Position numbers and translations under genes: made by a program
Assembly (NCBI RefSeq): GCF_030812775.1
Contig: NZ_JAUSTI010000011.1
Coordinates: 1-64,000, forward strand
From: Paenibacillus tundrae
Lineage (GTDB): Bacteria > Bacillota > Bacilli > Paenibacillales > Paenibacillaceae
DNA length: 64,000 nt
Reading direction: 5' to 3'
Shown here: positions 26,625-36,602 of the stretch, piece after piece
Layout: each line of letters opens with the position of its first letter
Numbering within the stretch: position 1 is the first letter of the stretch
Notes under the pieces: model-generated
Databases searched by the model: none
What the model was told of the DNA's origin: nothing
The model's input: the letters and a program-made list of their open reading frames with translations, nothing else

Positions 26625-27497
26625 ATGGCAAAAGGCATGCGCGAAATTAAGCGGCAAATTAAAAGCGTACAAAGCACCAAGCAGATCACCAAAGCAATGG
26701 AGATGGTTGCAGCTGCTAAACTGCGTAAAGCGCAGGAAAAAGCTGAGGCAGCCCGTCCTTATTCGGACAAGCTGAAAGAAGTTGTAGCTAGTATTGCATC
26801 CAGTACGCAGGGGATTCAGCATCCGATGCTGGAGAGCCGTCCGGTCAAAAAGACAGCTTATCTAATCATTACATCGGATCGTGGTCTTGCAGGTGGTTAT
26901 AATGCGAACGTTCTGCGTCAGGTTAACCAGACGCTCAAGGAACGCCACACCTCTCAGGATGACTACGAATTGTTCGTCATTGGACGTAAAGGACGCGACT
27001 ACTTCAGACGTCGTGAAATTGCGATGGCATCCACAACTACGGATCTGTCGGATTCACCTTCATTTGCAGATATCAAATCCATTGCACACGAAGCTGTTCA
27101 TGGGTTTGAACTGGCTCAATTTGATGAATTGTACATTTGTTATAACCGCTTTGTGAATGCGTTGACCCAGATTCCTACGGTAGAGAAACTTCTTCCGATG
27201 GAAACACCTGAGGTGTCTGCTGCGGAAGGACCAACAGCAAGCTACGAATACGAGCCGTCTGCTGAAGCTGTACTTGAGGTTTTGCTACCGCGTTATGCGG
27301 AGACGCTGATCTATGGTGCACTTCTGAACGGTAAGGCGAGTGAGCTAGGCGCGAAAATGACGGCAATGGGTAATGCAACCAAAAATGCATCTAAACTCAT
27401 TAATGACTTGTCATTGACTTATAACCGTGCCCGTCAAGCGGCGATTACGCAGGAGATTACGGAGATTGTGGCAGGTGCCAACGCAGCACAAGGATAA
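26625..27497 (+). CDS. atpG: ATP synthase F1 subunit gamma
   Basis: 290 aa. MAKGMREIKRQIKSVQSTKQITKAMEMVAAAK at the N-terminus and NATKNASKLINDLSLTYNRARQAAITQEI at the C-terminus (given here as well-known helices) form the antiparallel coiled coil of the central shaft; the Rossmann-like middle contains LIITSDRGLAGGYNANV. It rotates inside alpha3beta3. ATG 26625 follows GAGGTGGTGA. Confidence 0.97.
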   Translation: MAKGMREIKRQIKSVQSTKQITKAMEMVAAAKLRKAQEKAEAARPYSDKLKEVVASIASSTQGIQHPMLESRPVKKTAYLIITSDRGLAGGYNANVLRQVNQTLKERHTSQDDYELFVIGRKGRDYFRRREIAMASTTTDLSDSPSFADIKSIAHEAVHGFELAQFDELYICYNRFVNALTQIPTVEKLLPMETPEVSAAEGPTASYEYEPSAEAVLEVLLPRYAETLIYGALLNGKASELGAKMTAMGNATKNASKLINDLSLTYNRARQAAITQEITEIVAGANAAQG

Positions 27498-27575
27498 TCG
27501 TTTTTTATTAATGAAGGCTTGCAGAGCAAAGATAAACGAACGGACATTATTTTTGCAAAAGTAGCAGGCTTGTAG

Positions 27576-28994
<1,419 letters not shown>

Positions 28995-29057
28995 TCTGAA
29001 TCCAGGATTGTCCTTATGAAGCGAGCTATCCTTCGGATAGTTTCAGGAGGGATGGAA

Positions 29058-29462
29058 TTGAGCACCTTTTTGTTGGAGATTGTAACCCCTGAGCGCCTGG
29101 TCTACTCCGAACAGGTTAATAGTATCAGCGCTCGTGGTGTTGAAGGGGAACTGGGTATTTTGCCAGGGCATATCCCTATGGTCACACCTTTGCAAATCGC
29201 ACCAATCTTGATCAAGAACGGAAAAGAGATGAAACAAGTTGCTGTTGGCGGCGGTTTTATCGAAGTCCGTAAAGACAAGGTGGTTGTACTTGCAGAGAGT
29301 GCCGAGTTTCCGGAGAATATCGATGTGGATCGTGCGCGTGCGGCCAAAGAGCGGGCAGAACGCCGGCTTGCTAGCCAAAGCAACCAGGATCACTTTGATC
29401 ACCGTCGTGCAGAGATTGCTCTGCAAAAAGCGGTTAACCGGATTAACGTATTCGGCAAATAA
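29058..29462 (+). CDS. atpC: ATP synthase F1 subunit epsilon
   Basis: 134 aa from TTG 29058, 8 nt after CAGGAGG; an ATG at 29052 is only 1 nt from the SD. The N-terminal beta-sandwich has LEIVTPERLVYSEQV and GELGILPGHIPMVTPL; the C-terminal helical hairpin (about 90-134) is the part that inhibits ATP hydrolysis. Last gene of the operon, with a strong terminator after it. Confidence 0.97.
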   Translation: MSTFLLEIVTPERLVYSEQVNSISARGVEGELGILPGHIPMVTPLQIAPILIKNGKEMKQVAVGGGFIEVRKDKVVVLAESAEFPENIDVDRARAAKERAERRLASQSNQDHFDHRRAEIALQKAVNRINVFGK

Positions 29463-29476
29463 ACAATTCATTAAGT

Positions 29477-29504
29477 CTGGCGGCTTGTTCCGCCAGGCTT
29501 TTTT
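29477..29504 (+). terminator. terminator of the atp operon
   Basis: CTGGCGG-CTTGTT-CCGCCAG, then GCTTTTTT. Confidence 0.93.
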
Positions 29505-29835
29505 GACGTGTACAGGTGAGACATAAGCCGATTATATTGAGGGGAATTAGGTTTTATGTCTGTTGTCCCTTTTGAAAAGTAAGAAGGATAAATTTGAAAT
29601 TTTAATAGTTTAAATTATTGAAATGACAATCACCGTTTGGGTGGGCATGAATAGGATATAGGACTAAAGTAATGACGATAATGAAGCAGTAAGAACCATT
29701 TTTGTAGACCAAAAACCAAATTATTTCCGAGGAAATGACAAGCTTGATATCAAAATAGCGCTCTTTTATGTCGTTTTAGTACCAAAATCCCGAATAATTT
29801 CATTTAGAATATTTCCGAAGTGGAAATCAATGTAA
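29505..29835 (+). other. AT-rich intergenic stretch
   Basis: No gene. It contains two similar short motifs, ATTATTTCCGAGGAAATGACA (about 29719) and ATATTTCCGAAGTGGAAAT (about 29810), each with an ATTTCC/GGAAAT inverted repeat, which could be operator-like. Nothing else recognised. Confidence 0.3.
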
Positions 29836-29865
29836 TTGACAATGTATGATGAAAGAGCCTATATT
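29836..29865 (+). promoter_or_regulatory. sigma-A promoter upstream of ywzB
   Basis: Perfect -35 TTGACA (29836-29841), 18 bp spacer, -10 TATATT (29860-29865). It leaves a leader of more than 200 nt before ywzB, with no recognised riboswitch. Confidence 0.6.
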
Positions 29866-30093
29866 CCATAGAGTCAGCATTAGACGCAGTTGCAGGGATG
29901 AAATTCATAGTCATTCATAGCCAGTTTGTTGTTACTCAGTGATTGGGCAATCGAGAATCCGCTTAGCGGCTCTCTAACCAAATAGGCTCAGTGTATGCCG
30001 TGTTAATTATTAGATTATCCTTACAAGGCTACTTCAAAGGATGACAAGCAAATTTGCGCGGGTCGCTGCAACAAATGTGGAGGTAATGAATAT

Positions 30094-30351
30094 ATGGATA
30101 CTGATCTGACGAATCAGGTAAACCAGGCTCTAAGTACAAATGGTCTTGTTTCGATTATCGTCTCGCTTATGTGCATAGCAGTGTCTTGGTGGGCTCTGCA
30201 GAACCTGAAGCTTGATCTTATAATCAGACAGCCTAGAGGAGCTCAGGGAAGATTGCTACACTTATTGCTCGCTATCATTCTGGGTCATGCCGTTTCAGGT
30301 TTCGTTATTGATTACCTGTCATGGACACAAATGTTGCGTCATTTGTTTTAA
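30094..30351 (+). CDS. ywzB: DUF1146 membrane protein YwzB
   Basis: 85 aa with two transmembrane helices (about 15-35 and 55-75). Landmarks are WWALQNLKLD and the RQPRGAQGRLLHLLLAIILG stretch after the first helix. The family (TIGR02327) has no known function but keeps its place between the atp operon and murA across Bacillales. ATG 30094 follows GTGGAGGTAATGAATAT. Confidence 0.85.
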   Translation: MDTDLTNQVNQALSTNGLVSIIVSLMCIAVSWWALQNLKLDLIIRQPRGAQGRLLHLLLAIILGHAVSGFVIDYLSWTQMLRHLF

Positions 30352-30518
30352 TCTTGAGAGGGTTGGTTAATTTTCTCTTAGGCTCTTTCAAGTAGGGTCA
30401 TTGTCGAATAACATCGATTAATTGTGTTAACAATTAGAGTATGGATTGTCGACGTGCTAATTACGAAAAAAATGTGACGTGAAATTGGATGATTTTGAGA
30501 TGTTTTATGTAAAAATGC

Positions 30519-30548
30519 TTGTATCGAACAAATCAACAATGTTATGAT
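30519..30548 (+). promoter_or_regulatory. candidate promoter for murA
   Basis: TTGTAT (30519-30524), 18 bp spacer, TATGAT (30543-30548). The leader of over 300 nt includes a nested hairpin (GGGAT...ATCCC enclosing CCGG...CCGG, 30596-30630) and CCTTCTGCAAGAAGG (about 30803). No known RNA family seen. Confidence 0.4.
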
Positions 30549-30868
30549 GGAAGTTAGGGAAATCACAAATGTTCACTATTTATAAGGCTATAAACGGGAT
30601 CTCCGGTTAAATCCGGCTGAAAATTATCCCAACCGTCAGTTTTTATTCTTTGCCGATCCATATGTCTTGTTTAACAGGGCTTTATGCAGTTGATTCGGCT
30701 ATGTCATCATCAAATTTTTGAACTATAAACCAATTCTTTTCTGAGCAGACATCGATGGTAGATTTTGCCATGATATGTCGGAATTCCACACACAGCAACA
30801 GTCCTTCTGCAAGAAGGGCTACACGTATTCCGGAATGAAGAAAAGGGAATAAACGCGCGGAGGGAACC

Positions 30869-32218
30869 ATGATGAGCAAATTTATCGTCCGCGGTGGCAA
30901 AAGGTTGACCGGAAGTGTCAAAGTTAGCGGCGCTAAAAATTCTGTTCTTCCGATCATCGCTGCCTCTCTCTTAGGGGAAGAAGGACAAAGCGTTATTATT
31001 GACGCACCTCCTCTAGACGATGTGATGACGATTAACAAGGTGTTGGAATCGCTGGGAGCGGGTGTTACATACCGGGACGAAGTGATTACCGTAAATGCGG
31101 AAAAACTTACTTCCTGTGAAGCTCCATATGAGTGGGTAAGTAAAATGCGGGCGTCATTTTTGGTGATGGGACCTCTACTTACACGTATGGGTCACACGAG
31201 AATTTCGCTTCCTGGTGGATGTGCCATCGGTACACGACCTATTGATCAACATCTGAAAGGCTTCGAAGCCATGGGTGCGGAGATCAGTTTGGGTCAAGGT
31301 TATATAGAGGCACGCAGTCAAGGTCGACTACGTGGTGCTAAAATTTATCTAGATGTGGCATCTGTGGGTGCTACTCAAAATATTATGATGGCTGCAACAT
31401 TGGCTGAAGGCGTGACTGTTCTGGAGAACGCCGCTAAAGAGCCAGAAATCGTGGATCTTGCTAACTTCCTGAATGGAATGGGAGCCAAAGTACGCGGTGC
31501 TGGAACTGGTGTAATTCGGATCGAGGGTGTAGAGAAGCTTTCTGGTGTTAGACACACTGTTATTCCAGACCGCGTTGAAGCAGGAACGTACATGGCTGCT
31601 GCTGCAATCTCCGGTGGTGACGTCTACATTGAAGGTGCAATCTCTGACCACTTGGGATCGGTTATTGCGAAGATGGAAGAGATGGGTGTGACGATTCAAC
31701 CTGACGAGAACGGCGTTCGAGTTATCGCAGATCGTCCACTCAAGGCGGTAGATGTGAAAACATTACCATACCCTGGCTTCCCGACGGATATGCAGTCTCA
31801 GATGATGGCACTATTGCTGGCTTCCGAAGGAACTAGCGTAGTAACCGAGACGGTATTTGAGAACCGCTTCATGCATGTGGATGAATTCCAACTGATGAAT
31901 GCAGAGATCAAAGTAGAAGGACGTTCTTCTATTATTACTGGTAACGCCAAGCTGAAGGGTGCTAAAGTAACAGCTACCGATTTGCGTGCGGGTGCCGCAC
32001 TTATTATCGCGGGTCTTGTTGCTGAAGGTACGACAGAAGTGGGCGGTGTTCATCACATCGATCGTGGTTATGTTCATTTGGCTGAGAAGCTGAATGGCCT
32101 TGGAGCCGATATTTATCGGATTTCCGTTGAAGAGCCTAAGCTCGATGCAGCGAAAGCATCCAATGATAAAGTTGAAGAAGAAGTGCCGTTGTTCAAGGTA
32201 CAACCAACTTTGGCTTAA
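30869..32218 (+). CDS. murA: UDP-N-acetylglucosamine 1-carboxyvinyltransferase
   Basis: 449 aa, longer than the typical 417-436 because of a charged C-terminal tail (~20 residues). The catalytic Cys118 lies in [14 protein letters not shown]; Lys/Asn of [10 protein letters not shown] bind UDP-GlcNAc. It adds enolpyruvate from PEP to UDP-GlcNAc, the first committed step of peptidoglycan synthesis; the Cys is the fosfomycin target. ATG 30869 or 30872 after GGAGGG; spacing slightly favours 30872. Position before spoIID matches B. subtilis murAA. Confidence 0.97.
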   Translation: MMSKFIVRGGKRLTGSVKVSGAKNSVLPIIAASLLGEEGQSVIIDAPPLDDVMTINKVLESLGAGVTYRDEVITVNAEKLTSCEAPYEWVSKMRASFLVMGPLLTRMGHTRISLPGGCAIGTRPIDQHLKGFEAMGAEISLGQGYIEARSQGRLRGAKIYLDVASVGATQNIMMAATLAEGVTVLENAAKEPEIVDLANFLNGMGAKVRGAGTGVIRIEGVEKLSGVRHTVIPDRVEAGTYMAAAAISGGDVYIEGAISDHLGSVIAKMEEMGVTIQPDENGVRVIADRPLKAVDVKTLPYPGFPTDMQSQMMALLLASEGTSVVTETVFENRFMHVDEFQLMNAEIKVEGRSSIITGNAKLKGAKVTATDLRAGAALIIAGLVAEGTTEVGGVHHIDRGYVHLAEKLNGLGADIYRISVEEPKLDAAKASNDKVEEEVPLFKVQPTLA

Positions 32219-32313
32219 CATTGAAGTATGCATAGTTGTTCGCTGTGCTGAACTGTTGTTGTGCGTGGTCATGCGAATTACGCATGAACTGTATTTGAGA
32301 AATGAACCAACCA

Positions 32314-32343
32314 AGCTAAGCCCACTGGGCTTGGCTTTTTTTT
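32314..32343 (+). terminator. terminator of murA
   Basis: AGCTAAGCCC-ACT-GGGCTTGGCT followed by T8. From here to 32707 there is no gene; CATACCCT at 32633-32640 resembles a sigma-E -10 but I find no convincing -35. Confidence 0.9.
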
Positions 32344-32707
32344 GTCCTTTTTTGGAGTGGAGTGCCGTGCATGGATGATGGTATAAGTACCTGATTCTAT
32401 TAATAGCTGATCCTAATCTATGTGTAGCATAACATTGAATTCTGAACTGATTTTAAGCGAGAGAGAAGAGCTGGGAGTGCTGGGAACGGAGTAGGTAAAT
32501 AGGGAGCTAGGAAGTGGAACATCGCGTCAGATCAATATTTATCGGTGATGCATACGCATTTAGATGCCCAAATGAAAGAATAGAAGAGAAGTGTGTTTCT
32601 CTTAAATGTTGTTCTATCAGATCAATTTAACTCATACCCTAAACTATGGAATTGAACAAAATAGGCCGGTGCATGGTCACTCGTGGACAACGGAGGGTTA
32701 TGTCGAA

Positions 32708-34063
32708 ATGAAAGAAGCGCGTGTTCAGGTTAAGGTACCTCTTGTTCCTCGCCCAGGTGCTACAGATTCAGAGGAGCCAACGTCTAATTCAACTATGGAA
32801 AAAGACAAGCTAGCCTCGGTGACACCTATTCGGTTAGCATCAGTAGGCTCAGCGACTACATCTGCCCCACGCAAAGCGAGGGTAGATACATCAGATGATG
32901 CAACAACAGGCCAGATGCACGTGCCTGTTATTGAACTGGATCATTTCCGCCCTGTGAAGCGGCGGCGAATGAGGACATTTGCACGTGGGCATCGCTGGGG
33001 CAGACGCAGACCTCCACGCTGGCAACCTGTTGCAGCGGCAACTACACTACTCACGCTCGCCTTGCTAATCCCTGTTATTCTGGTCTGGCCACGATCAGAT
33101 GATCCAGTTAAGTCAGTTCCGGCAGCACCTACCGCCAATAGTACATCTACGCCAGCACCTACTCCTGCTGTACCTGTCACGTATCCAGAGCCCAATGTAC
33201 GGGTATATCTGTCAGCAACAGGTACAACGATGGAGCTTCCGCTGGAGAAGTACGTATCTGGTGTGGTCGCCGCTGAGATGCCAGCTGAGTTCAGACTGGA
33301 AGCGTTGAAAGCTCAAGCCATTGCAGCTCGCACGTTTATCGTCAGAAGATTGGCGGCGAATGATACAAGTGGCGTGCCCTCGGGTGATGCGGACGTTACC
33401 GATACGGTAAGTCACCAAGTATTTATCCCACCAGATCAAGCGAAGGCCGAATGGACGCGGCTCGGCAAAGCGGAAGATTGGGAGAAGCTAGAGCAAGCCA
33501 TTCGTGAGAGCCGCGATGCGGTCATGACATATCAGGGTAAAGCGATCACGGCTTCCTTTTTCTCAACCAGTAATGGGTATACCGAGAATGCAGAAGACGT
33601 ATGGGGGAATGTTGTGCCTTATCTCAAAAGTGTAGACAGTCCGTGGGACAAGAAGATCGCCCCGAGATTTGAGGAGACTGTTACGATGAAGCGTAGCGAA
33701 GTGTTGCAAAAGTTAAATCTGAGTGCTAGTGCAATACCCGTCTCAGCTCAAAAGGGAAGTGCCTGGATGGAAGTGCTGTCCACAACGAAGGGACACCGGA
33801 TTAAAGAAATGCAGATTGCCGGTCAGACGTTCAGCGGCCCTGAAGTTAGGAATTTACTTGGATTGCGATCGAGTCAATTCAGCTGGAAGAGTGACGGAGA
33901 CAAGATCGAGTTCACAACCTATGGATACGGCCACGGTGTAGGCATGAGCCAGTGGGGAGCCAATGGGATGGCGCAAGAGGGACACACGGCAACGCAAATC
34001 CTCAAACACTACTATACGGGCATATCCTTTGGACAGGCATCCAAGATGCTGGCATCGAAGTAG
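32708..34063 (+). CDS. spoIID: stage II sporulation protein D with long cytoplasmic N-terminus
   Basis: 451 aa from ATG 32708, 10 nt after GGAGGG. SpoIID of B. subtilis has ~343 aa with its membrane helix at the extreme N-terminus; here the helix is at about residues 107-127, after a ~105-residue polar segment ending in an Arg cluster. The external part is standard: LPLEKYVSGVVAAEMPAEF, LEALKAQAIAARTFIVRR (about 180-197), YTENAEDVWG, and the C-terminal GYGHGVGMSQWGANGMA. SpoIID is a lytic transglycosylase that thins septal peptidoglycan and drives engulfment. It follows murA as in B. subtilis. A further upstream frame (32606) has no SD. Confidence 0.93.
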   Translation: MKEARVQVKVPLVPRPGATDSEEPTSNSTMEKDKLASVTPIRLASVGSATTSAPRKARVDTSDDATTGQMHVPVIELDHFRPVKRRRMRTFARGHRWGRRRPPRWQPVAAATTLLTLALLIPVILVWPRSDDPVKSVPAAPTANSTSTPAPTPAVPVTYPEPNVRVYLSATGTTMELPLEKYVSGVVAAEMPAEFRLEALKAQAIAARTFIVRRLAANDTSGVPSGDADVTDTVSHQVFIPPDQAKAEWTRLGKAEDWEKLEQAIRESRDAVMTYQGKAITASFFSTSNGYTENAEDVWGNVVPYLKSVDSPWDKKIAPRFEETVTMKRSEVLQKLNLSASAIPVSAQKGSAWMEVLSTTKGHRIKEMQIAGQTFSGPEVRNLLGLRSSQFSWKSDGDKIEFTTYGYGHGVGMSQWGANGMAQEGHTATQILKHYYTGISFGQASKMLASK

Positions 34064-34140
34064 ATGAGATGAACTTGGATTGCTTTAGATGAAATGATAT
34101 TGTATTGATTGATTTTGCAATGCGAGTTGATATGGAGATT

Positions 34141-34333
34141 TAACGAACCTGAGAGACCTTATTGGGCTCTATCTCAGTGATTGGAGATTCTAACGAACCT
34201 CAGAAGCGTTATATCACGATATACAAGGGAATTGATGCGATCTTAGCGCCTAAATGAGTAATTAGCGTGTCCACGGTTCGTTAGAAGTTCTCAGCTCTGA
34301 TTTTCGTGCTTATAAGGCAGCCTGAGTTCGTTA
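34141..34333 (-). repeat. repeat family C, copy C2 (four spaced 7-mers)
   Basis: TAACGAA starts at 34141 and 34191 and TTCGTTA at 34277 and 34327, giving start-to-start distances of 50, 86 and 50 bp, identical to C1 at 12161-12353. Alignment to C1 is in inverted orientation (CGTGTCCACGGTTCGTTAG here, its complement there). No ORF. Confidence 0.7.
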
Positions 34334-34373
34334 GAAAAGTACATTATCTAGGATGTACCGACGACCAATAGCA

Positions 34374-34602
34374 AATTAGGAACTCAGCCAGAGCACTAAC
34401 CACCAAGCTAGCGAATCTCCAACACAGCCGGTGCACCAATCACCCATCCTAGTGAATCTCCAACACAGCGGGTGCACCAATCATCAGCTAGCGAATTACC
34501 AACTCAACCGGTGCACCGATCACAAGCTAGCGAATCCCAACTCAGCTAGTACACCAATCTCAAGCCAGCCAATTGCCGATATACCGGCTAAAGCTAATCA
34601 CC
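34374..34602 (+). repeat. tandem repeat, ~39 bp unit, 5-6 degenerate copies
   Basis: Units begin near 34408, 34449, 34488, 34527 and 34565, each like CTAGCGAATC-CCAACNCAG-CCGGTGCACCAATCA. The 2nd and 3rd units are closest. The first (before 34408) and last units are decayed. A 63-codon frame across it is only a by-product of the 39-bp (13-codon) period. Confidence 0.7.
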
Positions 34603-34697
34603 ATCTATCTACTCCCGGCTAATCTACTTACCTACACACCCTGCCCCATGCTAAAACTTTCAAGCTTTGACTATATCGGCGGAGAATGCGAGGGTTG

Positions 34698-34842
34698 GGG
34701 AGCGTAGGGGACAGAAAAGGCCTGTAGAAGCGAAGCGTCTGCCTTTATCCCCGGATTTCTTCCTTAGGAGATTATAATCAGGAAATCCGGGGATAACAGT
34801 GAGTCGGAGGGTTCTCTATCCCTGGAGCGGAGCGCATATCAA
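34698..34842 (+). repeat. repeat family A, copy A3
   Basis: Core arms TTATCCCCGGATTTC (34745-34759) and GAAATCCGGGGATAA (34782-34796), perfectly paired. Contains GTAGAAGCGAAGCGTCTGCC before and CAGTGAGTCGGAGG after. Confidence 0.85.
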
Positions 34843-34930
34843 CCGCACATCTACGCCATCTTATTCCACCTGCCCGCCCCATCTTAAGACTTTCAGGCTT
34901 TGCCTATATCAGCTGAAAGTGCGAGTGTTG

Positions 34931-35070
34931 AGGAGCGTAGGAGACAGAAAAGGCCTGTAGAAGCGAAGCGTCCGCCTTTATCCCCGGATTTCTCCCTTAG
35001 GAGATTATAATCAGGAAATCTGGGGATAAGAGCGAGTCGAAAGGTTTTCTGTCACCGGAGCGGAGCGCAT
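34931..35070 (+). repeat. repeat family A, copy A4
   Basis: Outer arms GACAGAAAA (34943-34951) and TTTTCTGTC (35045-35053); core arms TTTATCCCCGGATTTC (34977-34992) and GAAATCTGGGGATAA (35015-35029). Its outer stem is better kept than in A3. Confidence 0.85.
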
Positions 35071-35186
35071 ACCAACCGCGCATCTACTCCTTATATAGCA
35101 CTCTCTGAAAGTTTTATGAAAATAATTAGAGTCGCGCGTGTATAAAAGAGTTGCACCCGGTAACACTTGTTACTGAGGTGATCAAG

Positions 35187-35924
35187 ATGAATGAACAAAA
35201 CAAAAAAACAGTCCAAGAAGAAACTCCTAAAACAACACAAGGAGTACCGGCTAGCCAGCCCTCTTCATGGAAAAGAGCAATGTCCAAACGTTGGGTGTTC
35301 CCAGCAGCCTACATCGCAGCAGCAGGTATTATACTAACATTAGTTTGGGTCTACCAGGGAACAAGCGAACAAGCGCTTAACTCGGATCCAGCAGGTGTAG
35401 TAGAAACCGGCACCAAGGGTACAGAAGAAACAGCAGTGGTGGATGGCGAACAGGAAAGTATGGAAGTTGTTGCGAAGTCGGAAAGTTTTGTATGGCCAGT
35501 AGCGAGCCCTTCGGAAGTATCGATTGTTAAGCCTTTCTATGAAAACGAAGGTTCGACGGAAGAGCATGAAGCTGCGATGGTACAGTATAACGATACGTTT
35601 ATCCCGAATACCGGTGTAGATCTGGCAAGAGGAGATAACAAATCGTTTGAAGTTAAAGCAGCGCTTAGCGGAAAAGTAACCCGGGTTGAACAAAATCCGC
35701 TGACAGGTCAAGTTGTGGAAATTACTCACGACGAGAACCTCAAGACGGTATACCAGAGCTTGTCCGATGTGAAAGTAAAAGAAAATGACGAAGTGAAGCA
35801 AGGGGATGCCATTGCATCAGCTGGCGTGAATGAGTTGGGTAAAACGCTTGGCAACCATCTGCACTTCGAAGTTTATGAAGACGGACAGCCGGTTAACCCA
35901 CAAGGATTTCTCCCGGAAAAATAA
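35187..35924 (+). CDS. spoIIQ: SpoIIQ-like forespore LytM/M23-fold protein
   Basis: 245 aa from ATG 35187, 6 nt after GAGGTG. A single transmembrane helix (about 38-56) is followed by a linker and a LytM domain (about 105-243). The zinc-site pattern is incomplete: the first His of H-x-x-x-D is Asn (NTGVDLARGD), while the later HLHFEV is intact, so it is probably not a peptidase, like B. subtilis SpoIIQ. SpoIIQ binds SpoIIIAH across the septum to form the channel and help engulfment. Its place between spoIID and spoIIID supports the call. Sigma-F control is expected, but I could not place the promoter. Terminator downstream. Confidence 0.88.
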   Translation: MNEQNKKTVQEETPKTTQGVPASQPSSWKRAMSKRWVFPAAYIAAAGIILTLVWVYQGTSEQALNSDPAGVVETGTKGTEETAVVDGEQESMEVVAKSESFVWPVASPSEVSIVKPFYENEGSTEEHEAAMVQYNDTFIPNTGVDLARGDNKSFEVKAALSGKVTRVEQNPLTGQVVEITHDENLKTVYQSLSDVKVKENDEVKQGDAIASAGVNELGKTLGNHLHFEVYEDGQPVNPQGFLPEK

Positions 35925-35950
35925 TTGATTTTTTACCGCAGTACGCCGAA

Positions 35951-35980
35951 GGCAGAGGGAATGCTCCCTCTGCTTTTTTT
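35951..35980 (+). terminator. terminator of spoIIQ
   Basis: GCAGAGGGA-ATGC-TCCCTCTGC followed by T7. Confidence 0.93.
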
Positions 35981-36095
35981 ACGTTTTCTGAAAATTATGG
36001 GACCTTCGAAGCTTGTCACACCTCTAAACCGCGAATATATAGGCATGCTCCTCATATAATGTACCAAACTATCCACACAGTAGGGAGGCGGGAGC

Positions 36096-36383
36096 GTGCA
36101 CGATTACATCAAGGAACGGACCATCAAAATTGGTCGCTGCATTGTTGAGACAAGAAATACGGTCCGTACCATAGCCAAGGAATTCGGCGTGTCAAAGAGT
36201 ACTGTGCATAAGGATCTGACGGAGCGTTTGCCGGAAATCAACCCTGATCTTGCTGACCAGGTAAAACACATTTTGGAGTACCACAAGTCGATCCGTCATT
36301 TGCGGGGCGGGGAAGCGACCAAGATCAAATACAAAAAAACGAGTGGAAAAAAGCGTGAAGTGTTGGCTTCTGCAAAATCGTAA
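36096..36383 (+). CDS. spoIIID: sporulation transcription factor SpoIIID
   Basis: 95 aa from GTG 36096 after AGGGAGGCGGGA. The HTH is NTVRTIAKEFGVSKSTVHKD (about residues 22-41), followed by the basic C-terminal helix that also contacts DNA. SpoIIID is a mother-cell regulator that represses and activates sigma-E and sigma-K genes. Length and sequence are typical. mbl follows, as in B. subtilis. Confidence 0.97.
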   Translation: MHDYIKERTIKIGRCIVETRNTVRTIAKEFGVSKSTVHKDLTERLPEINPDLADQVKHILEYHKSIRHLRGGEATKIKYKKTSGKKREVLASAKS

Positions 36384-36602
36384 TCATCTTTGACAAGACA
36401 TAGGCCAAAAAGCTCAAACTTGGATTGAATCCCTCCCCTGAAGTATGATATGTTAAAAGCTGGTACAGGATCGAATTATGACATCTTATCAGCCCGATTT
36501 TTACATATATATGTTGCACTTTGTCGAACAAGCGGTGACGTGATAAGGGACTCTTTTTCACAGGATACGCTGACCAAATAATATCACTTTGGGGGCTCTT
36601 TT

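Larger units (their letters stand above)
34641..35091 (+). repeat. direct duplication of a ~217 bp segment carrying family A elements
   Basis: 34641-34858 and 34874-35091 align along their whole length with a constant offset of 233 bp, including the flanks of each A element (GCCCCAT-CT-AAAACTTTC before, GGAGCGGAGCGCATA-CAACCG after). Confidence 0.75.

Noticed and set aside
34431..34622. 63-codon frame in the 39-bp repeats
   Set aside because: The repeat period is a multiple of three, which keeps the frame open by itself; no SD and no plausible protein composition.
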